Of a stretch of DNA of 64,000 nt, positions 17,580-25,656 are shown piece after piece. The DNA comes from Candidatus Palauibacter soopunensis (lineage in GTDB: Bacteria > Gemmatimonadota > Gemmatimonadetes > Palauibacterales > Palauibacteraceae): positions 57,104-121,103 of the forward strand of contig NZ_CANPVT010000022.1 of assembly GCF_947581735.1 (NCBI RefSeq), given 5' to 3'. Positions within the stretch are counted from its first letter, which is position 1. Every line of letters begins with the position of its first letter. The notes under the pieces were generated by a model that saw only the letters and a list, made by a program, of their open reading frames with translations, was not told the origin of the DNA and searched no databases. Both the position numbers and the translations under genes were made by a program.

Positions 17580-18836
17580 TCAGCGGATCTCGGGCGGCAG
17601 GCGCCGTACAGTGATGACGGGGACGTCGAACTCATCGGTGTCGACGAAGGCGACCAGGCCGCCCGGGCCGAAAGCGCGCGGCATGCGGAGGACATCCGGC
17701 GCGAGCGTGCCGACGTAGCGGCCGTCCGGCGCGAGCACGTCGACGGGGCCCGGCTCTTCGACGCCCGGCTCAGCGCTCCGCTGGATCCACAGCGTGCCGT
17801 CCCAAGTCGTGCGGACGGCCGCGAGCACTGGCACCTCCGGATGGAACCGCATGTTCTCGACCGCTTGCCTCCGCCCCCCCATGAGGAAATCCATCGCCGC
17901 CATCGCCTCGGGCGACCGCGAGCCCGTCATGATCGGGTTTCTCGCCCGCTCGAGGCGGCGTTCGCGCTCCTCACGCCGCATGGACTCCGTGACCGGCAGC
18001 GGCCGGATGGGCCGGCGCAGGATACGCGACACCGCGCCGGAGGGATCAGTGAGCTTGATCGCGTAGGCCGACGAGTCCGAGAACGCGACCCCACCCGAGG
18101 GCAGCACGTCGAACAGCAGCCCCGGCTCGAACCCCCACTCGGGGCGCGACGCCATGGCCTCCGGGTCGTCGGCTTCGTGGTCTCGCTCCTCCAACGCTCG
18201 GGGCGCCCAGGCCTCCACCAGCGGTTGCTCCGATACCTCGTCCGATGACAGGTCGAAGCGCCGGATGGCCAGTCCCTCCTCGCCGGTCGACCTGTCCCGG
18301 GCGCCGGCGACGGCGCTCCGGACTCCGGTGCGCTCCGGGCGCATGTCGCTGCCCAGTTCCATCCCGAGCATATGCTCGAACTCGCCGCCCGGGGCGAAGA
18401 CGTGATACCCCATGTGCATGATGTCCTGGACCAGCGTGCTCCCGTCGGCCCACACATACATCTGCCTCGGGGCCCGGAACTCGCCGGGACCATCGCCATC
18501 GCGTCCGAACTCGGTCGCGAGCCCGCCTGTGGGGTCCACGACAACGATGCGTGTCCGGCCCGAGAGCGGCGCCGTCTGGTCCATGAAGTGGAGGTTCCCC
18601 GAGCCATCGAACCAGAGGCTCGGGATGGACGAGAACTCCGCCCACGCGGCCTCCGGCGCGGCGGACCCGATGCGGTACACGAGTTCGAGATCGGGAGACA
18701 GCAGGCGATCCTCGGAGGGGAGATCCACGACCTCCTGCGCGACCGCCGCCTGTGCGTGAAACCCGACCGCGGCGAAGACCGCTGCCCGGGCCGCCGCGAG
18801 TCCGGCGCCGACGCGGCGGCGCGCACCGGCCGTCAT
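17580..18836 (-). CDS. Exported six-bladed beta-propeller protein, paralogue 2
   Basis: A 418-residue secreted propeller protein with a signal peptide ending near AAVAQ. Blades and insert match the gene at 14223-15560 from the mature N-terminus (VDLPSEDRLLSPDLELVYRIGSA) to the C-terminal DEFDVPVITVRRLPP. The ATG at 18836 overlaps the stop of the upstream M56 protein by 4 bases (ATGA), which makes it the third gene of a blaI-M56-propeller operon. That coupling suggests it works with or is regulated by the BlaI/M56 sensor. No catalytic motif is visible. An insert around residues 200-300 differs most between the two paralogues. Confidence 0.78.
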   Translation of the reverse strand: MTAGARRRVGAGLAAARAAVFAAVGFHAQAAVAQEVVDLPSEDRLLSPDLELVYRIGSAAPEAAWAEFSSIPSLWFDGSGNLHFMDQTAPLSGRTRIVVVDPTGGLATEFGRDGDGPGEFRAPRQMYVWADGSTLVQDIMHMGYHVFAPGGEFEHMLGMELGSDMRPERTGVRSAVAGARDRSTGEEGLAIRRFDLSSDEVSEQPLVEAWAPRALEERDHEADDPEAMASRPEWGFEPGLLFDVLPSGGVAFSDSSAYAIKLTDPSGAVSRILRRPIRPLPVTESMRREERERRLERARNPIMTGSRSPEAMAAMDFLMGGRRQAVENMRFHPEVPVLAAVRTTWDGTLWIQRSAEPGVEEPGPVDVLAPDGRYVGTLAPDVLRMPRAFGPGGLVAFVDTDEFDVPVITVRRLPPEIR

Positions 18837-20884
18837 CGGGTCGCCCCCTGCAGTTCGTCGAGCACATCCTGAAGCGAGTGCTCCATCTCCTCCAGCCGCT
18901 GCTCCAGATCCGGGCCCTCGGCCTGGCGTTTGATCAGTTCCGAGATCTCGAGGAGCCGGCGTTCGAGGTCGGACATCTCGACGTCCGTCATCAGACCGGC
19001 CACGCCGAAGTCGATGTCCGCGATCCGTTCCGCGATGCCCGTGAGCTGCGTGTCGAGATCGGAGCGCCGGATCGTCTCCGTGATGCGGCGGAGCCCCATC
19101 TCCCAGGCCATGAGATCCTGCACCAATTCGCGGAGCGCCTCCGCCGGCTGCGCGTCGCGCAGGGCGGACTGCAGGTTCGAGAGTTCGTCGCGGTACCCGG
19201 AGATCCGGCCGTACAGCAGGACTCCGCCTGTGGTAGAGAACCACGCGTCCTGATAGTGGTTCATGACGGTGAACATCAGGTCGCGCCATCGGCGGGCCTC
19301 CGCGTCAAAGGGTTGTTGGACGCCGTCGACGCTCCATTCGCGTGCGATGCCTTCCGGCCCGCCGGTGATCGCGAGGCGGTGCGTCCGCTCGCCCGTCGAC
19401 GCGAGGAAGAGCCAGCTGTCGTCGCCCAGCGAGCGCACGGCGGTGTCCGCGTCGTTCAGCGTGACATCGCCCTCTCCACGCATGCAGAGCAGCATCCCCG
19501 CGACGCGTCTCACCATCGTGAATCCCCCATCCGTCCACTTCCAGTTCGGCGTCACCCTGCCGCCACCCCGAAAGGCGAACGACCGAATCGAATCGGGGGA
19601 CGCGACGCACTCCACCTCGTGCGGGGCGCCGGATGAAGTCGTGCCGGCGGTGGGGGGCGTGGCGGCGCGAACGGCGGCGGCCCGTGCGGCGGCGAATGCG
19701 GCCTCTCGGGTGGATCGCTCGCGCGTGGCCTCGCGCCGGACCTCGGCGGCAATTGCGGCAGCCTCGGGCGTGGCCTCCGAGATGGTGGCGGCTGCTTCGC
19801 CGACCGGGACCGGGCGCGCGGCGGCGACGAATACGCCCGCGATGCCGAGGACCGCGAGCGTCAGGGCCGCGCGCACGAGGCTGGGGCGCGGACGTCGGCG
19901 CGCGAGGATGGACGTGATCCTCCGCTCGAGCTGCGAGGGGTGGACGATGGGGTGCGCCAGGGGGAGCGCCAGCGCCCTCGGACCGCGGGGAAGGCCGGCG
20001 GCCAGAAAGAGGAGGTGCCGGGCGTAGTCCGAGGGCCGGGCGCCGAGGGCGAGCACTTCTTCGTCGCAGGCCTTCTCGCTCGCGAGCCCGGCGCGGCGCG
20101 AGGCGATCCACGCGAGAGGATGGAACCAGTGCAGGGCGAGCACGACCCGCCGGATCAACTGGCGGAGCGCGTCCCGCCGCCGCACGTGGATGAGTTCGTG
20201 CGTGAGGACCACGACCCGCCGCTCCGGGCTCCACGTCGCGGCCGCAGCCGGAAGCAGGATCACCGGGCGCCATAGCCCGCCCGTCATCGGCGTCGCCACC
20301 GCCTCGCCGGACAGCAGCCGGACCTCGCGGCGGAGGCCGAGCCGTCGTTGCAGCGTCGCGGCCGCGCGCACCCATTCGGGGTCGCGCACGGGCCGGGCCG
20401 TCCGCACCAGTTTCCGGAGCCGGAGCGCCGCGAAGGCGAGCGAGGCCAGGGAGAGAACGCAGCCGACCAGCCACGCGATCCACGCGACCCGGACGACGGG
20501 GTGCCCCATAGCCGCGCTCGCGGCGCTCTTCGCCGCATCCGTACGCGCGTCCAGCCTGGCCCGTTCCGCCAGGAACAGGGCCTCCCGCATTCCGGCCACC
20601 TCCAGCGTCGCGATCAGACCAGAGGGGCCGAGGGCGGGGTCGAAGGTCGCGGAAGTGGCACCCCTGATCGTAGCCGCGGGCGACGCCCCGCCAGGGGCCG
20701 GCAGGAGCGGGATCTCCCACGAGGGACCGAAGAAGCCGAGGACGGGGAGCGCGAGGACGAGGGCGAACGTCGCCGTCCACAGCAGGTGCAGAGTCCTCGA
20801 AGCCCCCCGCCGCATGAACCACGCCAGCGCGAGCGCCAGCAGGAGCAGGAGCGTGACCTGGGCGATCAGCACGGCCGGGCTCAC
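18833..20884 (-). CDS. M56 family (BlaR1/MecR1-like) membrane metalloprotease with long C-terminal region
   Basis: BlaR1-like zinc protease, 683 residues, GTG start overlapping the blaI stop (GTGA). Four membrane segments are predicted near residues 5-22, 35-52, 132-155 and 345-362. The zinc motif is HELIH (229-233), with the downstream EKACDEEVLALG glutamate typical of M56. In BlaR1 this cytosolic protease responds to an external sensor and leads to BlaI cleavage. The external part here (about 365-683) is not a penicillin-binding domain. It is Ala/Arg/Thr-rich, then beta-like, and ends in a predicted coiled coil (about 560-680, with LEQRLEEMEHSLQDVLDEL). The signal it senses is therefore probably not a beta-lactam. 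Confidence 0.85.
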   Translation of the reverse strand: MSPAVLIAQVTLLLLLALALAWFMRRGASRTLHLLWTATFALVLALPVLGFFGPSWEIPLLPAPGGASPAATIRGATSATFDPALGPSGLIATLEVAGMREALFLAERARLDARTDAAKSAASAAMGHPVVRVAWIAWLVGCVLSLASLAFAALRLRKLVRTARPVRDPEWVRAAATLQRRLGLRREVRLLSGEAVATPMTGGLWRPVILLPAAAATWSPERRVVVLTHELIHVRRRDALRQLIRRVVLALHWFHPLAWIASRRAGLASEKACDEEVLALGARPSDYARHLLFLAAGLPRGPRALALPLAHPIVHPSQLERRITSILARRRPRPSLVRAALTLAVLGIAGVFVAAARPVPVGEAAATISEATPEAAAIAAEVRREATRERSTREAAFAAARAAAVRAATPPTAGTTSSGAPHEVECVASPDSIRSFAFRGGGRVTPNWKWTDGGFTMVRRVAGMLLCMRGEGDVTLNDADTAVRSLGDDSWLFLASTGERTHRLAITGGPEGIAREWSVDGVQQPFDAEARRWRDLMFTVMNHYQDAWFSTTGGVLLYGRISGYRDELSNLQSALRDAQPAEALRELVQDLMAWEMGLRRITETIRRSDLDTQLTGIAERIADIDFGVAGLMTDVEMSDLERRLLEISELIKRQAEGPDLEQRLEEMEHSLQDVLDELQGATR

Positions 20885-21273
20885 CGTCCCTCCTCTGCCG
20901 CTTTCTCGATCATCTCCTGGAGGCGGGCGTGCTCCGCCGGCGAGAGGCCGCCCTCGCGCAGCTCGAGCAGCGTGGCCACTGCCCCCTCCACCGAGTCGCC
21001 GAAGAAGGTCTTGAGCACGCGGCGCATGGCCGAGCGCCGGGCGCGCAGCGCCGGCATGGTGGGCGAATAGAGGTAGCGGGGACCATCGGACTCACTCACG
21101 AGGTGTCCCTTGTTCACGAGACCCCGCAGGATCGAACGCACGGCGGAGTACGTCGGAGGATCCGCCATGTGTTCCCGGATCTGCGCCGCCGTTGGATTCC
21201 CAAGTTCGTACACGAGATCCATGACCTCGCGCTCTCGCCTGCTCAGCTCCGCAAGTGGGCTCACAGCAATCAT
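20881..21273 (-). CDS. BlaI/MecI family transcriptional repressor
   Basis: Winged-helix repressor of 130 residues, the usual BlaI length. The N-terminal DNA-binding domain is clear: LSRREREVMDLVYELGNPTAAQIREHM, then YSAVRSILRGLVNKGHL and a wing SDGPRYLYSP. The C-terminal helix pair (about 80-130) is the dimerisation region. BlaI represses its own operon until an M56 protease signals its removal, and such a gene follows by a 4-base overlap. The ATG at 21273 directly abuts GGAGG, while a GTG at 21264 has it 9 bases upstream, so translation may start at either. Confidence 0.9.
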   Translation of the reverse strand: MIAVSPLAELSRREREVMDLVYELGNPTAAQIREHMADPPTYSAVRSILRGLVNKGHLVSESDGPRYLYSPTMPALRARRSAMRRVLKTFFGDSVEGAVATLLELREGGLSPAEHARLQEMIEKAAEEGR

Positions 21274-21346
21274 CCTCCGTCCCTGCGATATCTCCCAAAC
21301 CTCCCCGAGGGGCCAAATCCCGTCCGATGAGTCAAAGCTGGCGTAT

Positions 21347-21368
21347 GTGTGCTGAAAAATCAACACAC
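21347..21368. promoter_or_regulatory. Candidate operator, inverted repeat in the blaI/S9 peptidase gap
   Basis: GTGTGCTGA-AAAA-TCAACACAC: 9-base arms with one mismatch around a 4-base A spacer, in the region between the divergent blaI and S9 peptidase genes. BlaI operators elsewhere have a TACA-TGTA core, and this site does not show it clearly, so it could be a variant BlaI site or the site of another regulator. It could control either or both genes. Confidence 0.35.
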
Positions 21369-21459
21369 CCCACAGACAACGGTTTCCTACCGCTGTCACG
21401 CCCGGCCCGCCAAGTCTACTATCAGCGTAACCGGACCCACCTGCGCGGGAGCTTGCACC

Positions 21460-23913
21460 ATGTCGATCCGTCGCTTCGCCGCCCCGATCCTCGCACTCGC
21501 CACCCTGCTTGTACCGCCATCCGGCCGGCTGGCTGCGCAGGAAGCCTACCGTACGCCACCCCCGGACGTCGTCGACATCCTGGACGCCTCCCCGTTCCCC
21601 CAGGCGGTGATCAGTCCGTCCGGCGACCGGATGATCCTCGCATACAGCGAGAGCATGCCCGGGATCGAGGATCTGGCCGCGCCGATGCTGCGGCTGGCCG
21701 GACGCAGGATCAGTCCGGTCACCAACGGCATGCACGCCGCGCCGCCGTTCGTGCGTTTCTCGGTCGTCGACCTGGACGGCGGCGACACGCGCGACGTAAC
21801 CGGCGCCGAGGACGGCCTGGGGCCACCGCTGTGGTCGCCTGTCGGCGACGGCTTCGCCTTCACGCGGACGACCTCGGACGGGGTCGCCCTCTGGCTGGCC
21901 GATCCGGAAACGGGCACCGCGCGAGCCCTTACGAGCCCATCGCTGAACGGCGCCCGCGGCGAACCCTGCGCCTGGATGCCCGACAGCCGTTCGCTCCTCT
22001 GCCATTTCGTTCCCGATGGCCGCGGCGTCCCGCCCACCCCGGCGGCTGTCCCCGTCGGCCCCATCACTCAGGAATCCGGCGGCGAGGCCGCCCCCTCCTG
22101 GACCTTCCAGGACCTGCTGGAAGACGCCCACGACGAGGCGCTCTTCGACTACTACCTCACGTCGCAGCCGACCCTCGTCGACGCCTCCACCGGAACCACG
22201 CAACCCATCGGCGCCCCGGCGCTCTACGACTCCCTCGACCCTTCGCCCAACGGCGAATACTACCTGTCCGTCCGCACGGTTCGCCCCTACTCGTACCTCG
22301 TGCCCGACTCCCGCTTCGCCAGGGAGGTGGAAGTCCTCGGCAGCGACGGCGCGCCCCTGCGCACGCTCACCACGCTGCCCCTGGACGAGGGCGGCCCCGA
22401 GCACCTGGGCTTCCGCCGCGCCGGTCTCCGCCAGTTCTCCTGGCGCCCCGGCGTGCCCGCCACCCTGGCCTACGTGGAAGCCCTCGACGGCGGCAACCCC
22501 GCGCTCGACGTGCCCCACCGCGACCGGGTGCTGACCCTCGCGGCGCCGTTCGACGGAGAGGGCACGGAACTCGTCCGCACCGAGCACCGCCTGGGCTCGG
22601 GCGCCTTCGGCTTCGGCTACCCGGTCCTGTGGGGCGAGGACGGCGAGACCGCCCTGGTCTACGAATTCGACTGGCCGACACGGCGGTCCCGCGCCTGGGC
22701 CGTGCAGGCTTCCACCCCCGGCGGCCAGCCGGCGCTCCTCTGGGACCGCAGCACGGACGACTGGTATGGGAATCCGGGCGACCCGGTCATGAAGCAGGAC
22801 GGGGCCGGCAAGCGGGTCGTCCACATGGACGGCACGAGCATCTTTCTGGCGGGCCCGGGAGGATCTCCGGAAGGAGACCGTCCATTCCTGGACCGGCTGG
22901 ATCTGGCGACCGCCGAGCGGCAGCGACTCTTCCACTCGGGCGCGGACAGCTACGAGACCGTGGTCGGCCTGGCGGACGCACGCGCCGGCCGGATCGTGGT
23001 CCGGCGCGAGACCAGCGAGGAGCCCCCGAACTACCACCTCGTCACGACGGCAAACGACGAGCGCACGGCCCTTACTTCCGTCCCGAACCCCCAGCCCCAG
23101 CTCGCGGGGATCACGAAGAGCAAGATCTACTACGAGCGCGGCGACGGCATCCCGCTATCGGGTGAGCTGCACCTGCCCGCCGACTACGAGCCCGGCCAGC
23201 GTCTCCCGGTCCTGGTCTGGGCTTACCCGCGCGAGTTCGCCGACGAGGACGGCGCGGGCCAGGTCAGGGGCTCGGCCCACCGCTTCACGACCATCTCCGG
23301 CGCTTCGCACCTCCTGCTCCTCACGCAGGGGTACGCGGTGCTCAACGACGCCGCGATGCCGATCGTGGGCGGCTTTGCGGCGAACGACACCTACGTGGAG
23401 CAGCTGGTGGCCAACGGCAAGGCCGCGGTGGACAAGCTCGTCGAGATGGGCGTGGCGGACCGCGACCGGGTCGGGATCGCCGGCCACAGCTACGGCGCCT
23501 TCATGACCGCCAACATGCTGGCGCACTCCGACGACTTCGCCGCCGGCATCGCGCGCAGTGGCGCCTTCAACCGGAGCCTCACGCCCTTCGGCTTCCAGTA
23601 CGAGCGCCGCACCTTCTGGGAGGCGCCGGAGGTCTACTTCCGCATGTCGGCCTTCATGCACGCGGAGAAGATCAACGAACCGCTGCTCCTGACCCACGGC
23701 GTCATCGACAACAACTCCGGGACCTTCCCCGTCCAGTCCGAGCGCATGTACCACGCCGTGAAGGGTCTGGGAGGCACCGTCCGCCTGGTGATGCTGCCGC
23801 ACGAAAGCCACGGCTACCGGGCCCGGGAATCGGTCCTGCACACCGTGTGGGAGATGTTCGACTGGATGCGCCGTCACGTGAAGGAGCGGCAGCCAGGCGA
23901 ACTGGTCCCCTAA
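21460..23913 (+). CDS. Secreted S9 family serine peptidase (glutamyl endopeptidase/prolyl oligopeptidase type)
   Basis: An 817-residue secreted peptidase with a signal peptide ending RLAAQ. The N-terminus, PPPDVVDILDASPFPQAVISP..., followed by LAGRRISPVTNG, resembles the glutamyl-peptidase (S9D) branch of the prolyl oligopeptidase family. A beta-propeller occupies about residues 40-550 and gates the catalytic alpha/beta-hydrolase domain at the C-terminus. The triad is visible as Ser677 in GHSYG, Asp750 in VIDNNSG and His784 in HESHGY. Substrates are oligopeptides. GGGAG lies 9 bases before the ATG at 21460; the upstream in-frame extension lacks a signal sequence. Confidence 0.88.
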   Translation: MSIRRFAAPILALATLLVPPSGRLAAQEAYRTPPPDVVDILDASPFPQAVISPSGDRMILAYSESMPGIEDLAAPMLRLAGRRISPVTNGMHAAPPFVRFSVVDLDGGDTRDVTGAEDGLGPPLWSPVGDGFAFTRTTSDGVALWLADPETGTARALTSPSLNGARGEPCAWMPDSRSLLCHFVPDGRGVPPTPAAVPVGPITQESGGEAAPSWTFQDLLEDAHDEALFDYYLTSQPTLVDASTGTTQPIGAPALYDSLDPSPNGEYYLSVRTVRPYSYLVPDSRFAREVEVLGSDGAPLRTLTTLPLDEGGPEHLGFRRAGLRQFSWRPGVPATLAYVEALDGGNPALDVPHRDRVLTLAAPFDGEGTELVRTEHRLGSGAFGFGYPVLWGEDGETALVYEFDWPTRRSRAWAVQASTPGGQPALLWDRSTDDWYGNPGDPVMKQDGAGKRVVHMDGTSIFLAGPGGSPEGDRPFLDRLDLATAERQRLFHSGADSYETVVGLADARAGRIVVRRETSEEPPNYHLVTTANDERTALTSVPNPQPQLAGITKSKIYYERGDGIPLSGELHLPADYEPGQRLPVLVWAYPREFADEDGAGQVRGSAHRFTTISGASHLLLLTQGYAVLNDAAMPIVGGFAANDTYVEQLVANGKAAVDKLVEMGVADRDRVGIAGHSYGAFMTANMLAHSDDFAAGIARSGAFNRSLTPFGFQYERRTFWEAPEVYFRMSAFMHAEKINEPLLLTHGVIDNNSGTFPVQSERMYHAVKGLGGTVRLVMLPHESHGYRARESVLHTVWEMFDWMRRHVKERQPGELVP

Positions 23914-23949
23914 TGACCTCGGCGGGCACCCGTACGCTCGGCAGGTCCT

Positions 23950-24348
23950 CTACCGGATCTGCACGACCTTGACGCCGTCGATTTCGAGGTCGGCCCAGCT
24001 TCGGTCGGCGGTGAGGACCGGGAGGCCGAGGCTGCTTGCGGTGGCCAGACATGCCCGGTCACCCAGTCCGAGGCCCTGGCGACGCGTCCTCTCACGATAG
24101 GCGCCGCTGAGCAGCGCCGCCCGGCAGTCGAAGGGAATGACTTCGACCCCCAATCCCTCGACTACGCTCGCCACCGTCACGGAGGACAAGCCGTCTTGCG
24201 AGAGACGCGCCGCGACCTCGGCCACGTTCACCGACGACATGGCGGCTCCTCGCTTGAGCGCGCGTTCGACGCGAACCGCCCCCGGTTCATTTAGCAGCGC
24301 GGCCAGGACGGCCGAGGCGTCAAGGACAGCCTCGGCGGGTTCATTCAC
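23950..24348 (-). CDS. PIN-domain toxin (VapC-like)
   Basis: Predicted 132-residue PIN-domain ribonuclease. The acidic metal-binding residues are in place: VLDASAVLA (Asp), NVAEVAARL (Glu), GLGDRACLA (Asp) and TADRSW (Asp). VapC toxins cut tRNA or rRNA and are held off by the co-encoded antitoxin. The start is a GTG at 24348 overlapping the 3' end of the antitoxin gene (GTGAATGA), giving tight coupling. A longer ATG start at 24384 lies inside the antitoxin gene and adds a non-PIN tail, so I do not use it. Confidence 0.87.
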   Translation of the reverse strand: MNEPAEAVLDASAVLAALLNEPGAVRVERALKRGAAMSSVNVAEVAARLSQDGLSSVTVASVVEGLGVEVIPFDCRAALLSGAYRERTRRQGLGLGDRACLATASSLGLPVLTADRSWADLEIDGVKVVQIR

Positions 24349-24652
24349 GGGCGGCTTCGGCTCGCCGTTCCAGGATGAACTCATCGACGACGCTCCCGGA
24401 GCCCTTCCGGTGCCGGCGCACGATGGCCTGCAGCCGCGCGAGTGCGGCGCTGGTGGTGCGCAGCCGGATCGTGTCGCCCTCCAGGCCCATGATCAGTTGC
24501 TGCCGGCCCTGAATGTCCAGTGCGCGGCGGAAGCGGGCCGGGACCACCAGCCGGCCGGCTTCGTCGATCGTCACGCGTTCGGTATCGGGCAACGGATCGG
24601 ACATGGGATCCGGCGAAGCCTCGGGCGGCGAGTTCCGGCTCTCTTTCTTCAT
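24341..24652 (-). CDS. AbrB/MazE-type (SpoVT swapped-hairpin) antitoxin
   Basis: A 103-residue antitoxin. The DNA-binding swapped-hairpin domain is at about residues 25-70: ERVTIDEAGRLVVPARFRRALDIQGRQQLIMGLEGDTIRL. The C-terminal 30 residues, basic then acidic, should wrap the PIN toxin. GGAG lies 6 bases before the ATG at 24652. Together with the overlapping PIN gene this is a complete type II module. It probably represses its own promoter through the repeated GGTATA sites just upstream. Confidence 0.85.
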   Translation of the reverse strand: MKKESRNSPPEASPDPMSDPLPDTERVTIDEAGRLVVPARFRRALDIQGRQQLIMGLEGDTIRLRTTSAALARLQAIVRRHRKGSGSVVDEFILERRAEAARE

Positions 24653-24691
24653 GGTATACTCCGTGTTTCTGGTATATATCATGAAAATACC
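24653..24691 (-). promoter_or_regulatory. AT-rich promoter/operator of the antitoxin-toxin pair
   Basis: Immediately before the antitoxin ATG lie two direct copies of GGTATA (24653-24658 and 24671-24676, + strand) spaced 18 bases apart, and a reverse AATACC at 24686-24691 that pairs with the second. The stretch is far richer in A and T than its surroundings. The arrangement suits autoregulation by a dimeric AbrB-type repressor overlapping a TATATA-like -10 element. The rest of 24692-24860 shows nothing I can name. Confidence 0.4.
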
Positions 24692-24860
24692 ACGTCGAGA
24701 GCCGAGGCACGAGAGGTAGACTTCGTAACTCGACTTCGGTGAGATTCCGCTGCTGCATGCCACACGTCGCTTTCGTCGATACGATAGGGACCGCCGCTCC
24801 GACTCCACAGTTTCGCGACGGCGATCAACGGGGGATCATCACCGCGCGGGGGGTTCAGCT

Positions 24861-25649
24861 TTGATCACACTCGAGGGGAAGACCGCCATCGTTACCGGGG
24901 CGGCGAAGGGGATCGGCGCGGCGTGCGCGCTCGCCTTCGCCCGTCACGGGGCGGATGTCGTGCTGGGGGACGTGCTGGAGGATCGCTGCGCCGATACGGC
25001 CCGCCGCATCGCGGAGGAGACGGGGCGGGAGACGCACGCGGTGCGCGCGGACGTAAGCGAGGAGGGCGACTGCGCGGCCCTGCTCGACGCCTGCACGGAA
25101 CGGTTCGGCCGCTGCGACATCCTGCTCAACAACGCGGGGATCATCGCCGCGGGCTCGATTCTGGACGCCGAAGTCGAGGACTTCGACCGGGTGCTGGGCG
25201 TGAACCTGCGGGGGACCTTTCTCCTTTCCCGCCTCGTGGCGCGGGATATGGTCGCGCGCGGGGTGAAGGGGTCGATCATCCACATGTCTTCGACGAACGC
25301 CGTGGTGACGATCCCGAACCAGCTCGCCTACGCGGCCTCCAAGGGCGGGGTCATGCAGCTCACGAAGGCGATGGCGGTCGCGCTCGCGCCGCACGACATC
25401 CGGGTCAACGCGATCGGGCCGGGGACGATCGTCACGGACATCCTCGACTCGGTGATCGCCGATGAGGAGGCGCGCCGCACGATCCTCTCCCGCACGCCGC
25501 TGGGACGGTTCGGGGACCCGGCCGAGGTCGGGACCGTGGCCGTCTTCCTCGCGAGCGACTACGCCTCGTACCTGACGGGCGAGACCATCTACCCGGACGG
25601 CGGACGCCTGGCGTTGAACTACACGGTTCCGTTGCGGGAAGACGGGTGA
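24861..25649 (+). CDS. Short-chain dehydrogenase/reductase (SDR, classical)
   Basis: Classical SDR of 262 residues. NAD(P) motif TGAAKGIG (12-19), structural NNAG near 91-94, active site Ser in MSSTNAV with YAASKGG (Tyr-x-x-x-Lys), and the C-terminal DGG turn are all present. Asp at GDVLED suggests NAD preference. The start is TTG with a G-run 8 bases upstream. Seven bases after its stop begins the hydantoinase fusion, so the two are probably one operon. The substrate alcohol is unknown; a role in the same catabolic route as the hydantoinase/oxoprolinase is plausible. Confidence 0.88.
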   Translation: MITLEGKTAIVTGAAKGIGAACALAFARHGADVVLGDVLEDRCADTARRIAEETGRETHAVRADVSEEGDCAALLDACTERFGRCDILLNNAGIIAAGSILDAEVEDFDRVLGVNLRGTFLLSRLVARDMVARGVKGSIIHMSSTNAVVTIPNQLAYAASKGGVMQLTKAMAVALAPHDIRVNAIGPGTIVTDILDSVIADEEARRTILSRTPLGRFGDPAEVGTVAVFLASDYASYLTGETIYPDGGRLALNYTVPLREDG

Positions 25650-25656
25650 TGGGCGC

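Noticed and set aside
20881..23037. 718-residue minus-strand frame spanning blaI and the S9 peptidase
   Set aside because: Only its last 130 residues are BlaI; the rest is the antisense shadow of the S9 peptidase.
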